A stretch of 64,000 nucleotides of DNA from Rhynchopus sp. YZ270_cl-10 (Eukaryota > Euglenozoa > Diplonemea > Diplonemida > Diplonemidae). Of the stretch, positions 21,495 through 32,219 are shown in pieces. The stretch is from assembly GCA_964035575.1 (NCBI GenBank), contig OZ037861.1, forward strand, positions 992,001-1,056,000, given 5' to 3'. Every line of letters begins with the position of its first letter. Position 1 is the stretch's first letter. The position numbers and the translations under genes were made by a program. Under the pieces are notes generated by a model. It searched no databases. It had not been told where the DNA came from and worked only from the letters and a program-made list of their open reading frames with translations.

Positions 21495-22643
21495 ATGGAA
21501 ATATGTGTGGAGAGCTTTGACGGAGAGAAGTACACAGTCGAGGTGGGTGAGGATGACACAACGGAGCAGCTGCGGGAGAAGGTGGTGTCTGCAACGGGGT
21601 TGTGCGAAGACAGCTTTGACGTGAGCTTCGGAGGGAAGCTGATGGACGAAGGGGACTGCATCACGCAGCTGAGTGCTGGGGACATAGTTGTGCTGACGAA
21701 GACGAAGTCGCAGAAGGACGACGCCATTGCAGCACTTCACGCATTGGGTGAGACAAGACTGACATACGAGAGGTTCAAAGATCTGACAGATCCCAAGCTG
21801 GTTCATTTGTTTCTTCAGGCGGGAGTTGTTTCTTGGATCCCCATGGCATTCTTGTCAGGTGGCACGTTCGAAGAACTCGATCTCAGCGACATGTCAGTTG
21901 TGACTGTAGTGGGCAAGAGCTTCCTCTCGAGCACCTCATTGCACACTGCTGATTTATCTGGGTGGATCAATGTGAGGGATATAGGCAGGTCGTTCCTCGC
22001 AGGCTGCACAGCATTGACAACCATCGACTTGTCTGGGTGGAACAATGTTACGTACATACAGAGCGACTTCTTGTCTGGCTGCACCTCGTTGACCACGCTT
22101 GACTTATCTGGGTGGAACAATGTGGCGCAAATAGGACGCAACTTCCTCCAGAACTGCAGCTCGTTGACCACACTTGACTTGTCGGGGTGGAATGTGAGGC
22201 ACATTGATAACTTACTTCTCGAGGGCTGCAACTCGTTGACCGCAGTTGACTTGTCTGGATGGAACAATGTAACAGACATACCTGATAGTATAGACTGGCA
22301 TGAGTACTTCTTGTGTGGCTGCAGCTCGTTGACCACACTTAACGTATCTGCGTGGAGCAATGTGACGCAAGTAGGGCGCAACTTCCTCATCAACTTCAGC
22401 ACATTGAAAACCCTTGACGTGTCTGGGTGGAGCAATGTGACGCACGTTGGAGATGGCTTCGTCAGGCACTGCAGGTCGTTGCGAACGCTGGACTGGTCTG
22501 GGTGGGCGAGTGTGGTGCATATTGGGCAAGGAGTACTAAAGGATTGCAACTTGCGTAAATGCAGCATCAACGTTACCGGATCGAGCAGTGTTGTGTCAGC
22601 ATATGTGAACAGGCCTGTCAAGCGCGATTGTGTGTGCATGTGA
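21495..22643 (+). CDS. Ubl-LRR paralogue 4
   Basis: 382 residues with the same architecture as paralogues 2 and 3. The first LRR lacks two residues (FLSSTSLHT where others have FLSNCTSLHT), and one repeat reads NVSAWSNV where others have SGW. The expanded unit reads IPDSIDWHEYFLCGC. Besides the common upstream module it has about 160 bp of extra leader (from about 21268) that is shared with paralogue 5 (about 48765-48900) and not with copies 2 and 3. This links the two subfamilies. The end matches the other copies (RDCVCM). Confidence 0.88.
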   Translation: MEICVESFDGEKYTVEVGEDDTTEQLREKVVSATGLCEDSFDVSFGGKLMDEGDCITQLSAGDIVVLTKTKSQKDDAIAALHALGETRLTYERFKDLTDPKLVHLFLQAGVVSWIPMAFLSGGTFEELDLSDMSVVTVVGKSFLSSTSLHTADLSGWINVRDIGRSFLAGCTALTTIDLSGWNNVTYIQSDFLSGCTSLTTLDLSGWNNVAQIGRNFLQNCSSLTTLDLSGWNVRHIDNLLLEGCNSLTAVDLSGWNNVTDIPDSIDWHEYFLCGCSSLTTLNVSAWSNVTQVGRNFLINFSTLKTLDVSGWSNVTHVGDGFVRHCRSLRTLDWSGWASVVHIGQGVLKDCNLRKCSINVTGSSSVVSAYVNRPVKRDCVCM

Positions 22644-22729
22644 GACACGTGAGACGACACTTACAACAGAAAGGTTGAACAAGGTGACTGATCGAGGCTA
22701 TGATCCTAGTACAGGCACGGTGCGTCAGT

Positions 22730-22867
22730 TCAGAGTGGGGGAACGGGGTGCGTCTGCTTGGCGATGAGCTTGCTGCAGACAGTTCAAAGCATTTTGCGGT
22801 GATTATCCAATCTTTGCAGGATTTGAAACAAAACAAGAAAACACAGAGTGGAAAATACAAACTTACT
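22730..22867 (+). other. orphan upstream module of the Ubl-LRR array
   Basis: The sequence from about 22730 to 22867 copies the 5' module found before paralogues 2-4 (GGGGAACGGGGTGCGTCTGC, then GATTATCCAATCTTTGCAGG and GGAAAATACAAACTTACT). Here it is cut off at 22867 by a G-run-ended repeat element, and no Ubl-LRR coding sequence follows. A fifth array member was probably lost or moved when the repeats entered. Confidence 0.7.
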
Positions 22868-23218
22868 GGGGGGGGAGCTAATACAAGTACCGGGTACTTG
22901 TATTGAGCGGGTAAAACTAATAGATCCGGGTTTTTCAAAAATAAAAAAGGTGATGGGGGTACTTGTATTAAAAACTTTTTCCCTGTACATTTTGTATGGG
23001 GGAAAAATAATTTTTTTGTATGGGCCAACGCCTTAGCAAAAATCCGAAAAATCGAGAAAAGAGAAAAGGTGTGAAGCAGGCTTCGCGCTAACTTTTGGAA
23101 AAAATCTGAAAAATCATGTTTCGCGCCCAAAAAAAACGCACCTCAAATAGTTGCGACGGTTAACGTCTGGGGTGAAAAAACAGTGTTTTGTGGCATCATT
23201 GTATTAGCCCCCCCCCCC
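22868..23218. mobile_element. MITE-like element with G-run terminal inverted repeats
   Basis: The left end GGGGGGGGAGCTAATACAA is the inverse of the right end TTGTATTAGCCCCCCC. Next to the left end is the palindrome AATACAAGTACC-G-GGTACTTGTATT. The interior shares a block (TGGGCCAACGCCTTAGCAAA, AATCCGAAAAATCG) with 61025-61070. Its left end interrupts the LRR upstream module, so it inserted after the array formed. No coding capacity. Confidence 0.6.
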
Positions 23219-24258
23219 TAGGCATAGGTGCCCGGCGAGTTAAAACAACTCGGCAACTCGCCCAAATTCGGCCAACAACTCGCCCATTTTTTTTGGGCGA
23301 GTTGTTTTTTTTTGGGATTTTTTATGGCTACAAAAACACAGGTACACAGGTACACAGGTACACAGGTACACAGGTACACAGGTACACAGGTACACAGGTA
23401 CACAGGTACACAGGTACACAGGTACACAGGTACACAGGTACACAGGTACACAGGTACACAGGTACACAGGTACACAGGTACACAGGTACACAGGTACACA
23501 GGTACACAGGTACACAGGTACACAGGTACACAGGTACACAGGTACACAGGTACACAGGTACACAGGTACACAGGTACACAGGTACACAGGTACACCACAT
23601 CACGTTTTATCTTGTGCATCCCACGCTTCACAGCTGGTCTGTGAATGTGCGCTTTGTGTGGTTTTGTGTATCCCAAAGGAAGTCGTCGCCCAAAGCATTT
23701 TGACTAAACGTGTGAACGTTGTGAACCTGGAATCGATAGCAGACAGGAAAAGAGGATGGGCAGGCAGCGCCTGCCCGACCTGTGTGAAGTGAATCAGTGA
23801 TTGCCTGACAGATGTCTGGGGAACCGTGTGTTCTGTGTGGGTATCCATGTACGGAGTATATCCCATTCCCCCCAGCAATTACCAAAAACCGTGAGTGTGC
23901 ACGGTGGCCCATGGACCACCACGACCTAGTTACCACCTATGACTAGTCATATGACAAGGTGCATGTAATGAGTGGCGTTTGGCCTTAGCCCTGGTTGTTT
24001 TTCTTGAGATCATGTGTTGTACCAACGTTACATGTGTGTAACCTTACAACGTCACCTCCCATCCCTGTATGTTTTTGCCTGTAAAAATGGGCGAGTTGTG
24101 GCCGAGTTGTGGCCGAGTTGTGCCGAGTATAGGGCGAGTTGTGCCGAGTATAGGGCGAGTTGTGGCCGAGTTGTCCGAGTTTTGGGCGAGTTGTTAGGTG
24201 AAATCGTAAAGTTCCGACAACTCGCCCAAAAACGACTCGGCGGGCACCTATGCCTAGG
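23217..24258. mobile_element. CCTAGGCATA-type TIR element with GTACACAG microsatellite (copy 1)
   Basis: The ends CCTAGGCATAGGTGCCCG and CGGGCACCTATGCCTAGG are inverse. Both subterminal regions carry multiple GGCGAGTTG words (dense at about 24088-24200). The interior has a GTACACAG array and about 450 bp of unrecognised sequence. A second member (46650-47532) shares the terminal decamer and the GGCGAGTT arrays, so this is a real family. No transposase is recognised; both copies are probably non-autonomous. Confidence 0.65.
23337..23594. repeat. GTACACAG microsatellite, about 32 copies
   Basis: Pure 8-bp tandem repeat. Because 8 is not a multiple of 3, all frames are open and translate as the octad TGTQVHRY or its antisense; these frames are not genes. 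The same array in inverse orientation and with about 14 copies is at 28397-28507, in the same flanking context. Confidence 0.9.
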
Positions 24259-25637
24259 GGGGCGGATTGTCCTCACAAAAAGTGAAATAAAAATTTTTTG
24301 CAACATAGAAACTCGTTTCCCGTGGAAAACTAGACACATACCCACCCCAAAAATGTTCGGAGGATCCAATAAAACCATTTTTTTACACTTTGGTGGGCTC
24401 AGAAATACCAAAAATGGGGAAAATTAGTGAAAAATGGACTTTTACCCCAAAATGGGGAAAAATGGGTTTTTAGCAAAAAAATTGATTTTTTTGGATCACC
24501 AGAGGTCTATTTTGGTGACTCTCTGGTGCAAATCGGGTCCCAGGGGTCCTGTGGACCTGATTTCAACGACCAACAGGCTTCTGTACCACTTGCAAATGAT
24601 TTTTTTTTGAGTTTTTGAGTCAAAAAAAGTGCTTGTCCACCCCTTGTCCAGTCCAGGACTTTTCCCCTGGCCATCACATAAAGTAGGGTATGATGCAAAT
24701 TTTGGTACATACCCCCCCCAAAAATGGTCTGCGGACCCAACGGAACCGGGTTTTTACCCTTTGGAGGACTCAGAAGCACAAGAAATGGGGAAAAGGAGTG
24801 AAAAATTGCCCTCCCCCCCAGATGGGGGGGCAGGGGCGGTTTTGGGCCAAAAAATGCCAAATTAGGGCCGCCAGAGTCCTCTTGGGGCCACTCTCCAGTG
24901 GAAATCGTACTCCTGGGGGTCCTGTGGGCCTGATTTCGACGAGCTGCACCCTTTTGGGCCCCTCGAACCGATCTTGGTTTGAAATATTGAGTTGAACATG
25001 ACCCCCTGAACCCGTGCGTATGCGCCTCAAACACCCCCCTCACCCCTCCCCCCTCACTGCCCACCTTCTCCTCCCCTGCCAGGCGTAACAAATAAATAAA
25101 CGACCTCCCCCTCACAAAAAGCGTCTGAGGATGCTGCTGAGTTCGTGAGGAGGTTCGTGGATGGGGAGCGGATCAGGGGCGTGTGCATGGCGTGTCCTGA
25201 TGAAGTGCTTCAGCTGGGCCTCGAAATGCACGGCTGTGGGGGGAGGCAGAAAATGCCAAATTAGGGACGCCAGAGGCCTCTTGGGGTCACTCTCCGGTGT
25301 AAATCGTACTCCTGGGGGTCCTGTGGGCCTGATTTCGACGATCTGCACCCTTTTGGACCCTTCGAACCGATCTTGGTTTGAAGTATTTAGTCAAATATGT
25401 CAAATTCCTCCAATCATAGGCTGTATACAGTACAAAATCATGAAAACACCAATAAAACGGCATTTTTTTTTCGTTTTTTCACGTTTTTTGCCGCAAAACC
25501 CCCCAAAAACGCCCGGAAACCCATTTTTGGGGTGGCACAGCGTGTGGGTCACCACTGAAATGGCCCACCGGCGAAAAAATAATAAAAATTACATAAAAAA
25601 CGTTAGCAATCCGCCCCCCTACCCCCCCCCCCCCCCC
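24259..25637. repeat. degenerate repeats, no gene seen
   Basis: A motif of about 80 bp (CACTCTCCAGTGGAAATCGT, CTGTGGGCCTGATTTCGACG) is present three times, at about 24515-24560, 24885-24950 and 25285-25350. A CATACCCCCCCCAAAAATG-like word occurs near 24335 and 24705. This suggests a decayed tandem or nested repeat. Frames are short and GC-poor to mixed; none is convincing. Confidence 0.5.
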
Positions 25638-26291
25638 GGGGCTGCAAGTATACGTATTATACGTATAATACGTTCCAACGTATATATACGTTGGGCTGGG
25701 GGAGGAAAAAGCTAAATATACGTTACCTATACGTTGCCCTTTGTTGTACTGTACCAGTCCCCTATGCGACGGGGGTTATCCCGGAATAAGCACACTTCGA
25801 GAATGGCATCTCCAAGTGCCCGGGTCTCACCCTCCTCTCCACAAAACGGAAGAGGAACACACATAGTGCTTGAGGAGTTGGGGAGCAGCAGTGCACCGGC
25901 AGCAGAAGAAGGCGAAGACCTCCGCAAAGGGGGCAACAGAGGTTGTCACCGGGCCTCTTGACGCTCATGTGCAGAGAACAATGATGGGTGCCCACGAAGC
26001 TGACCGCGTGATTGCCTCATGGTTGTTCTACACAGGACAACCCTGGACACCTCCTCTTCTGAGAGGATTCAGGAGATGATCGACACCGTGCGTCGGTTGC
26101 CGCCGCAGGCGGAGTACAAGGTGCCCCGACGGGACAAAGTCTCGGGGGTTTTGCTCGATGACGAGCACCGCTTTTTTGCTGTAGGAAATGGGTGCAACGT
26201 ATAGATAGCGTATAACGTATATTTGAACGTATATATACGTAGCGTATATATACGTTCAAAAAGTGCCCGAGGTACGTATATATACAGCCCC
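25638..26291 (+). mobile_element. 654-bp hAT-derived deletion element
   Basis: The termini GGGGCTG and CAGCCCC are inverse, and both subterminal regions carry self-complementary words of the AACGTATATATACGTT type (about 25652-25695 and 26205-26280). The interior holds a piece of a hAT-type transposase. The element is probably a non-autonomous internal-deletion derivative. It is flanked by runs of C (up to 25637 and from about 26292), so a target duplication cannot be judged. Confidence 0.55.
25870..26204 (+). pseudogene. hAT-type transposase N-terminal fragment, frameshifted
   Basis: Frame one reads HVQRTMMGAHEADRVIASWL then FYTGQPW; a second frame from about 26019 continues with SSERIQEMIDTVRRLPPQAE then YKVPRRDKVSGVLL. 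The series 'A...FYATG.P...F..MID.VRRLPP.YKVPSR..L...LL' is characteristic of the region before the catalytic domain in plant-type hAT transposases (established from family knowledge). At least one frame change separates the two parts and the catalytic core is missing. It cannot encode an active enzyme. Confidence 0.5.
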
Positions 26292-26305
26292 GCCCCCCCC
26301 CCCCC

Positions 26306-27705
26306 CCCCCCCCCTAGGGGGTCCGACTCCCTAGTAAAATTTTGTCCGGTTTTCGTTTTTTTCAACATTCGGCCATTTCCCGGGCACCTCCGGGTGAATC
26401 CTGCCCCCAAAATAGGGTTTCTGGGCCCTGTGGGGCTAAATTCACCCTCTAGGTACCCCAAAATATGAAAAAAATTGAAAAAAATGGTGAAAAATCGGGT
26501 TTTTGGCCTTTTGGGCACTATGTCCAGTTTTGACTAAATTTCCAAAAAAAAATCAAAAAAAGCCCCAAAAATAGACGAAAAAAGGAGTCTCTGGCCACAA
26601 TTTCGGCCCAAAAATGTGTTTTGAGTCCATTGCAAACGGTTTTTCGCCTTTTCGCCACTTTTTTTGATGATTTTTTGGTGTTTTTAGGTGCAAAAACAAC
26701 CCCAGAACAACCCCAGAACAACCCCAGAACACTTTTTCACCACATTCTGGACCAATTTCTAGCCGAACTTTTTGCTGAAAACCGCCAAAAAACCACCCCT
26801 GTAAGTCAGATTATACCGAATGTTGCTCCAATTCCCACAATAACACCCAAATCTACGTCAGAAAATCGGAGAAAAAAAACACACTTTTTTCAAAAGGTCG
26901 TCAGGCAGGGTTCCACCCCAGAACAACCCCAGAACACTTTTTCACCACATTCTGGACCAATATCTGGCCGAACTTTTTGCTGAAAACCGCCGAAAAACCA
27001 CCCCTGTAAGTCAGATTATACCGAATGGTGCTCCAATTCCCACAATAACACCCAAAGCTACGGCAGAAAATCGGGGGAAATCGGGGTGTTATTTAACCTG
27101 CCCAGATGAACTTTTTGAAAAAAGTGTGTTTTTGAAAATATTTTTCTGGCATGTTTTTGAGGTGTTTGGGTGGGTTTCTGGTGGATATTTGGAACTATCT
27201 GGGTTCCCGGAGTGCTTTTTCGGGGGTTTTCACCCATTTTTTGTCCCAGAGTGGGTCCAAAAGCAGGGCGCAAGTCGCGGCCCAGGGACGTCCAGGGTAA
27301 AGTCCAGGGTATTTTTTGACCTAAAAACACCAAAAAACGGCCAAAAAAAGTACCTAAAGTGTCCAAAACAGGTCGGAATGGACTCACAGGACCTCCCTGG
27401 GGTAGGTTTGTGCCCAAGCAGCTGTCATGACGTCGAAATTTTGCTGTTTTTTTGATTTTTTTGTCCAAAAATGGCCATTTTACCCAACATGGCCAAAACC
27501 GTCAAAAGGCCACTTTTTCACTATTTTTTTGCATTTTTTCATATTCTGAGTCGCCCTTAGCATGGATTTTCGGGTCACAGGGTGTTTCTGACCCATTTCT
27601 GGGTGGGTATGAGGGGTGGTTTGTGGGTACTTTGCGCGGAAGTCCAAAAAAGTCAAAATGCCTCACCCGTCCTGAAGGTTTTGCCCCCACCTAGGGGGGG
27701 GGGGG
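26306..27705. mobile_element. foldback element with divergent arms
   Basis: It starts CTAGGGGGTCCGACTCCCTAG and ends in a poly-G run at about 27697. The two halves are related as inverted arms but have diverged. The left half has an internal duplication of the word CCAGAACAACCCCAGAACA (about 26700-26730 and 26918-26938) and repeats GCTGAAAACCGCC. The right half (27107-27700) is nearly identical to 46049-46649. The centre holds AACCTGCCCAGATGAAC (about 27098-27114), which occurs inverted at 46025-46045. There is no intact gene; frames on both strands are arm translations. Confidence 0.5.
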
Positions 27706-28311
27706 GGGTAGGGGGTCCGACTCAGCCGTTTTTGGCTGGGACCCAACGTACAAAAAACTCATTTTTAAACTTCTGGCCATCTCCAAGGCAATTGCGGGTG
27801 AAAAACACCCTCAGAGTGGGTCACAGGGGGCCTGTGGGCCGAAAAACGACCCAGAAGCCACCCCAGAATACAAAAAAATGGGAAAAAATAGTGAAAAAAC
27901 GGCTTTTTGACGGTTTTGGCCATGTTGGGCAAAATAGAGGTTTTTCAAGAAAAAACCAAAAAAACGGTTATTTTTTGACATCACAAAACCTCCTTTGGCA
28001 CAAATATACCCCAAAAGTGGCCTGTGAGTCCATTCCAACCTGTTTTGGACATATTTGACACTTTTGGAAGTGTTTTTTTGGTGTTTTTACGTCAAAAAAC
28101 ATACCCTGGCAAACCCTGACCGCGCTCCGGCAGCATTCCGGCATGCTGTTTGACCCATATAGGGGTCAAGAAATGGCCAAAAACCCCCGAAAAAGGACCC
28201 TGGGAGCCCAGATAGTTCCAAATTTCCACCACATCCCCACCCAAACACCGCAAAAACACGACAGAAAATCGTCTTAAAAAACACACTTTTTTCAAAAAGG
28301 TCGTCAGACAG
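27706..28311. mobile_element. single foldback arm
   Basis: This begins GTAGGGGGTCCGACTCAGCC after a G run and runs to GTCGTCAGACAGGCTCCAT, the same centre word that divides the intact foldback at about 48110-48130. The second arm is absent: at 28312 the sequence switches to an inverted fragment of the CCTAGGCATA element. The arm shares GGTGAAAAACACCCTCAGAG and downstream sequence with the foldback at 29494-30704. Confidence 0.5.
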
Positions 28312-28630
28312 GCTCCATCCACACAACCACACAAAGCGCACATTCACAGACCAGCTGTGAAGCGTGGGATGCACAAGATAAAACGTGATGTGGTGTACCT
28401 GTGTACCTGTGTACCTGTGTACCTGTGTACCTGTGTACCTGTGTACCTGTGTACCTGTGTACCTGTGTACCTGTGTACCTGTGTACCTGTGTACCTATGT
28501 ACCTGTGTTTTTGTAGCCATAAAAAATCCCAAAAAAAAACAACTCGCCCAAAAAAAATGGGCGAGTTGTTGGCCGAATTTGGGCGAGTTGCCGAGTTGTT
28601 TTAACTCGCCGGGCACCTATGCCTAGGGGG
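28312..28630 (-). mobile_element. truncated inverted copy of the CCTAGGCATA element
   Basis: In reverse orientation this repeats the left 400 bp of the element at 23217: terminus CCTAGGCATAGGTGCCCGGC, GGCGAGTT words, the 8-bp array (28397-28507, about 14 copies) and the flank reading ACCACATCACGTTTTATCTT. It breaks off at about 28312, inside the unit. The sequence outside the array is almost identical to the other copy, indicating a recent duplication. Confidence 0.65.
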
Positions 28631-28640
28631 GGGGGGGGGG

Positions 28641-29493
28641 TTAAGAATACCCCTTGTCCTTTTTCGTCCTCTACGTCTTTTTCGTCTTTTTCGTCCTTTT
28701 TCGATCCGGGAAAAAGGACGAAAAAGGACAAAAAAGGACGGTGGTGTAAGGTGTACAGGAAAATCACCAGGAAAATCACCGGTTCACCCGAAAAAAAAAA
28801 ATCCCCCCAAATAATATTTTCTTGGGAAAAAGTCGAATCCCTTGTATTAGGCGAAATGTTTTGAAAACATGCCACCTATCCACAACCAGCTTCCCGCTCT
28901 CCAGAAGTGCGGGGATCTCAGTTTTTGGGAGAGGTTCCCGTTTGTGCAGAAGTGCTCTACGACAGAAGACATCAGGTACATGGAACAAGACTCCGCGAGG
29001 ATTGTCCACATTCTTCCAATGTTCTGGGCTTTGAAACAGGTGTTCAATACCTGACCTGCACCTGAAGGGGAAGTTGCTGGGCACAAAAAATGCAAGAAGT
29101 CCGGAGATGAACGAGAGAAGTACAACCTGGAAACCGGCCGCTGTGTTCTTGCCACCATCTTGTCCCCTACCTGCTACACCCTGATAAATAAGGCAAGGTC
29201 CCTCGTGGGGTTTTGGAAAGTGCCTTGAGGCTTTCAATCCAAAGACGCTCATGGATCAGGCAGAAAAAGCAGTGGAGTGTTTTATTACTTTTTGTAAACT
29301 TAAAAACGCAGGTGTCAACTATCAGTGGGTTGTGAGACGATTCTTTGTACCAGGAACGTGAGGAGTAACTTAGTCACTGTACATTATTACCAATGTCCCT
29401 TTTCGTCCTTTTTCGTCCTTTTTTGTCCTTTTTCGTCCTTTTTCGTCCTTTTTCGTCCTTTTTGAAAAATCGTAGAGGACAGGGGGGTTCTTA
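28641..29493. mobile_element. 853-bp TIR element with GTCCTTTTTC subterminal arrays
   Basis: The left TTAAGAATACCCCTTGTCCT and the right inverse (AGGACAGGGGGGTTCTTA) form imperfect TIRs. Each is followed inward by repeats of GTCCTTTTTC (about 28660-28735 and 29397-29462). The interior has coding-like composition, treated separately. It lies between two G runs. Confidence 0.5.
28776..29252 (-). pseudogene. possible transposase remnant, family uncertain
   Basis: On the minus strand a 158-codon frame includes KREPLPKTEIPALLESGKLV then VDRWHVFKTF. The pattern 'REP.........LVVDRWH' resembles the segment 'REP.FF....FLVDRFHW..H' of some cut-and-paste transposases with a zinc-binding CH motif, but the rest does not match anything I recognise. 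The plus strand is also open in part. Context inside a TIR element supports a decayed transposase. Confidence 0.25.
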
Positions 29494-30704
29494 GGGGGGG
29501 TAGGGGGTACGACTCCAGCCATTTTTTGCGCACGGAAAATTCATTTGGCATTATCTGGTCATCTCCAAGGCAACTGCGGGTGAAAAACACCCTCAGAGTG
29601 GGTCACAGGGGGCCTGTGGGTCGAAAAACGACCCAGAAGCCACCCCAGAATACAAAAAAATGGAAAAAAATAGTGAAAAAACGGCTTTTTTCACGTTTTG
29701 GCCACTTTGGGCAAAATAGCGATTTTTCGAGAAAAAAATCAAAAACCGGGATATTTTTTGACATCACAAAGCCTCCTTTGGCACAAATATACCCCAAAAG
29801 TGGCCTGTGAGTCCATTCCAACCTGTTTTGGACATATTTGACACTTTTGGAAGTGTTTTTTTGGTGTTTTTAGGTCAAAAAAATGCCCAAGACGTCCCCA
29901 AGACATCCCCAAGACACTTTGCACACCCCCTGTTACGGTCATATTTTTTTCGTTTTTTTGCCTGAAACCCCCAAAATACCCCTCCCGGACCCCACATAGT
30001 CCCGAATATCCATCACACACCCACTCAGAGTGAGTAGAAGCACCCCAAAAAAAATATTTTTTAAAGCCCTAAAATTGTGCTTCAGTTTCGGCAGCATCCA
30101 TGTTGAAGTTGAAGGGCTTTAAAAAATATTTTTTTTGGGGTGCTTCTACTCACTCTGAGTGGGTGTGTGATGGATATTCGGGACTATGTGGGGTCCGGGA
30201 GGGGTATTTTGGGGGTTTCAGGCAAAAAAACGAAAAAAATATGACCGTAACAGGGGGTGTGCAAAGTGTCTTGGGGATGTCTTGGGGACGTCTTGGGCAT
30301 TTTTTTGACCTAAAAACACCAAAAAAACACTTCCAAAAGTGTCAAATATGTCCAAAACAGGTTGGAATGGACTCACAGGCCACTTTTGGGGTATATTTGT
30401 GCCAAAGGAGGCTTTGTGATGTCAAAAAATATCCCGGTTTTTGATTTTTTTCTCGAAAAATCGCTATTTTGCCCAAAGTGGCCAAAACGTGAAAAAAGCC
30501 GTTTTTTCACTATTTTTTTCCATTTTTTTGTATTCTGGGGTGGCTTCTGGGTCGTTTTTCGACCCACAGGCCCCCTGTGACCCACTCTGAGGGTGTTTTT
30601 CACCCGCAGTTGCCTTGGAGATGGCCAGATAATGCCAAATGAATTTTCCGTGCGTTTGGTCCCAGCCAAAATGGCTGGAGTCGTATCCCCTAGGGGGGGG
30701 GGGC
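29494..30704. mobile_element. intact foldback element, arms about 580 bp
   Basis: The arms 29494-30070 and 30113-30704 are nearly perfect inverses, with a 42-nt loop at 30071-30112. The termini are a G run followed by TAGGGGGTACGACTCCAGCC on one side and the inverse of GGCTGGAGTCGTATCCCCTA on the other. The two arms differ mainly by a few bases and a short stretch near the ends, so they are recently duplicated or kept alike by conversion. The same hypothetical frames appear mirrored on both strands; none is a gene. Confidence 0.7.
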
Positions 30705-31048
30705 AAGGGTGTAAATAAGGTCTGGGGGTCCGGGAGTCGGGAGTCGGTTATTTACAGTTGCTAAGAAGGGGGTGTATGCACTATGCACCCTCTGGAGAGG
30801 GTCAAAAGTGCTCGAACAGGATTTTTTTGGATCTCCTTGTTTCCATGATGCGGTAACCTTGGGAAATGGCCAGTTATTCGGCCACAGGGGGGAAGGAGGA
30901 GACAATGAGGAATGAGGTGGGGACTGAAAAATGAAAGGGTCGCGGGAGGGGCAAATGATAACAGATACTAAAGGAGATGCTGATTCGCACCTGAGGGAGG
31001 AATGATTGGGGGTGGGTCAAGGGGTGGAGGGGGTGGTAACACAATCAA

Positions 31049-31314
31049 AAGGGGTCTCTCGATATATATAAGAGCAAAAAGCAAAAACGCAAATCCGAAT
31101 AAAAAACCCTACCGCCCCATTCTTTTAATTTTTGGCAAAACACTATGCGAAGTTAACGTACGGAGGGTGAGACCGGGGAAACACAAAAAATCCTGATGAG
31201 TGAGTGAATGATTTTTAATGAGTTTCCCCTGTTACCCTCTTCCAACCTTGCAGATGCAAGTGGACAATAAATATGCAGGACGCGAAGCCTAAAAATATAT
31301 AATCGAGAGACCCC
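31049..31314. mobile_element. 266-bp MITE
   Basis: The left GGGGTCTCTCGATATATAT and the right ATATATAATCGAGAGACCCC are inverse with one indel. The interior is about 230 bp, AT-rich and non-coding. It is nested in the element at 30714-31862. Confidence 0.55.
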
Positions 31315-31398
31315 CAAGACGCAGCAGAGCTGCTTAAACAAGTTTACTAGGGAACGTAAAAGTAAGCCTAATCACAATCACAAAGTAGGTGTAGCATG

Positions 31399-31840
<442 letters not shown>

Positions 31841-31924
31841 GGAGTCGGCTTATTTACACCCTTGGGGGGGGGGGGGGGGGTTAGGGGCGGTCAAATGGGT
31901 GATACACGGCGGGGTCCACACACC

Positions 31925-32060
31925 CGAGGGTCCGTAAATTTTACGGACCCTCTTTACGGACCCTCAAGTGCGGACCCGGGTCCGTAATTACGGACCCTAG
32001 GGTCCGTAATTACGTACCCTAGGGTCCGTAATTACGGACCCTAGGGTACGTAATTACGTG
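31925..32060. repeat. array of GGTCCGTAATTACGGACC palindromes
   Basis: Perfect or near-perfect palindromes built of GGTCCGTAA/TTACGGACC joined by CCCTAGGG are repeated four or more times. The joining CCCTAGGG is itself palindromic and at the other end of the composite is the duplicated target of the hAT element. Confidence 0.65.
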
Positions 32061-32219
32061 GTCTAAGGTGGGAAATCACTGTTTGGATGTGTGACTGCTG
32101 GTCGAAAAGCCCTGGGAGCAAACCGAGTGGTACACAGGTACCACATGATAGACCATGATCATGTGGGCCTATCCCAAGTTACATACCGAAAAAAGTCGTG
32201 AGCTCGGTTAGTTGTCAAA

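Noticed and set aside
17182-22660. Minus-strand frames rich in PDKS/HPDK repeats (up to 281 codons)
   Set aside because: They mirror the 75-nt LRR units on the other strand and have no independent start or domain.
23337-23594. CRISPR-like regular repetition
   Set aside because: There are no spacers; it is a pure tandem microsatellite in a eukaryotic repeat. The same applies to the arrays at 28397, 31399, 34028 and 39584.
23188-23703. Frames encoding VHRYTGTQ or CTCVPVYL repeats
   Set aside because: Translations of an 8-bp microsatellite, open in every frame on both strands.
29526-30669. Mirrored 90-115-codon frames on both strands (for example QLRVKNTLRVGHRGPVGRKT)
   Set aside because: They are the two arms of a foldback element read in opposite directions; the same product appears at 27811 and elsewhere and has no recognised domain.
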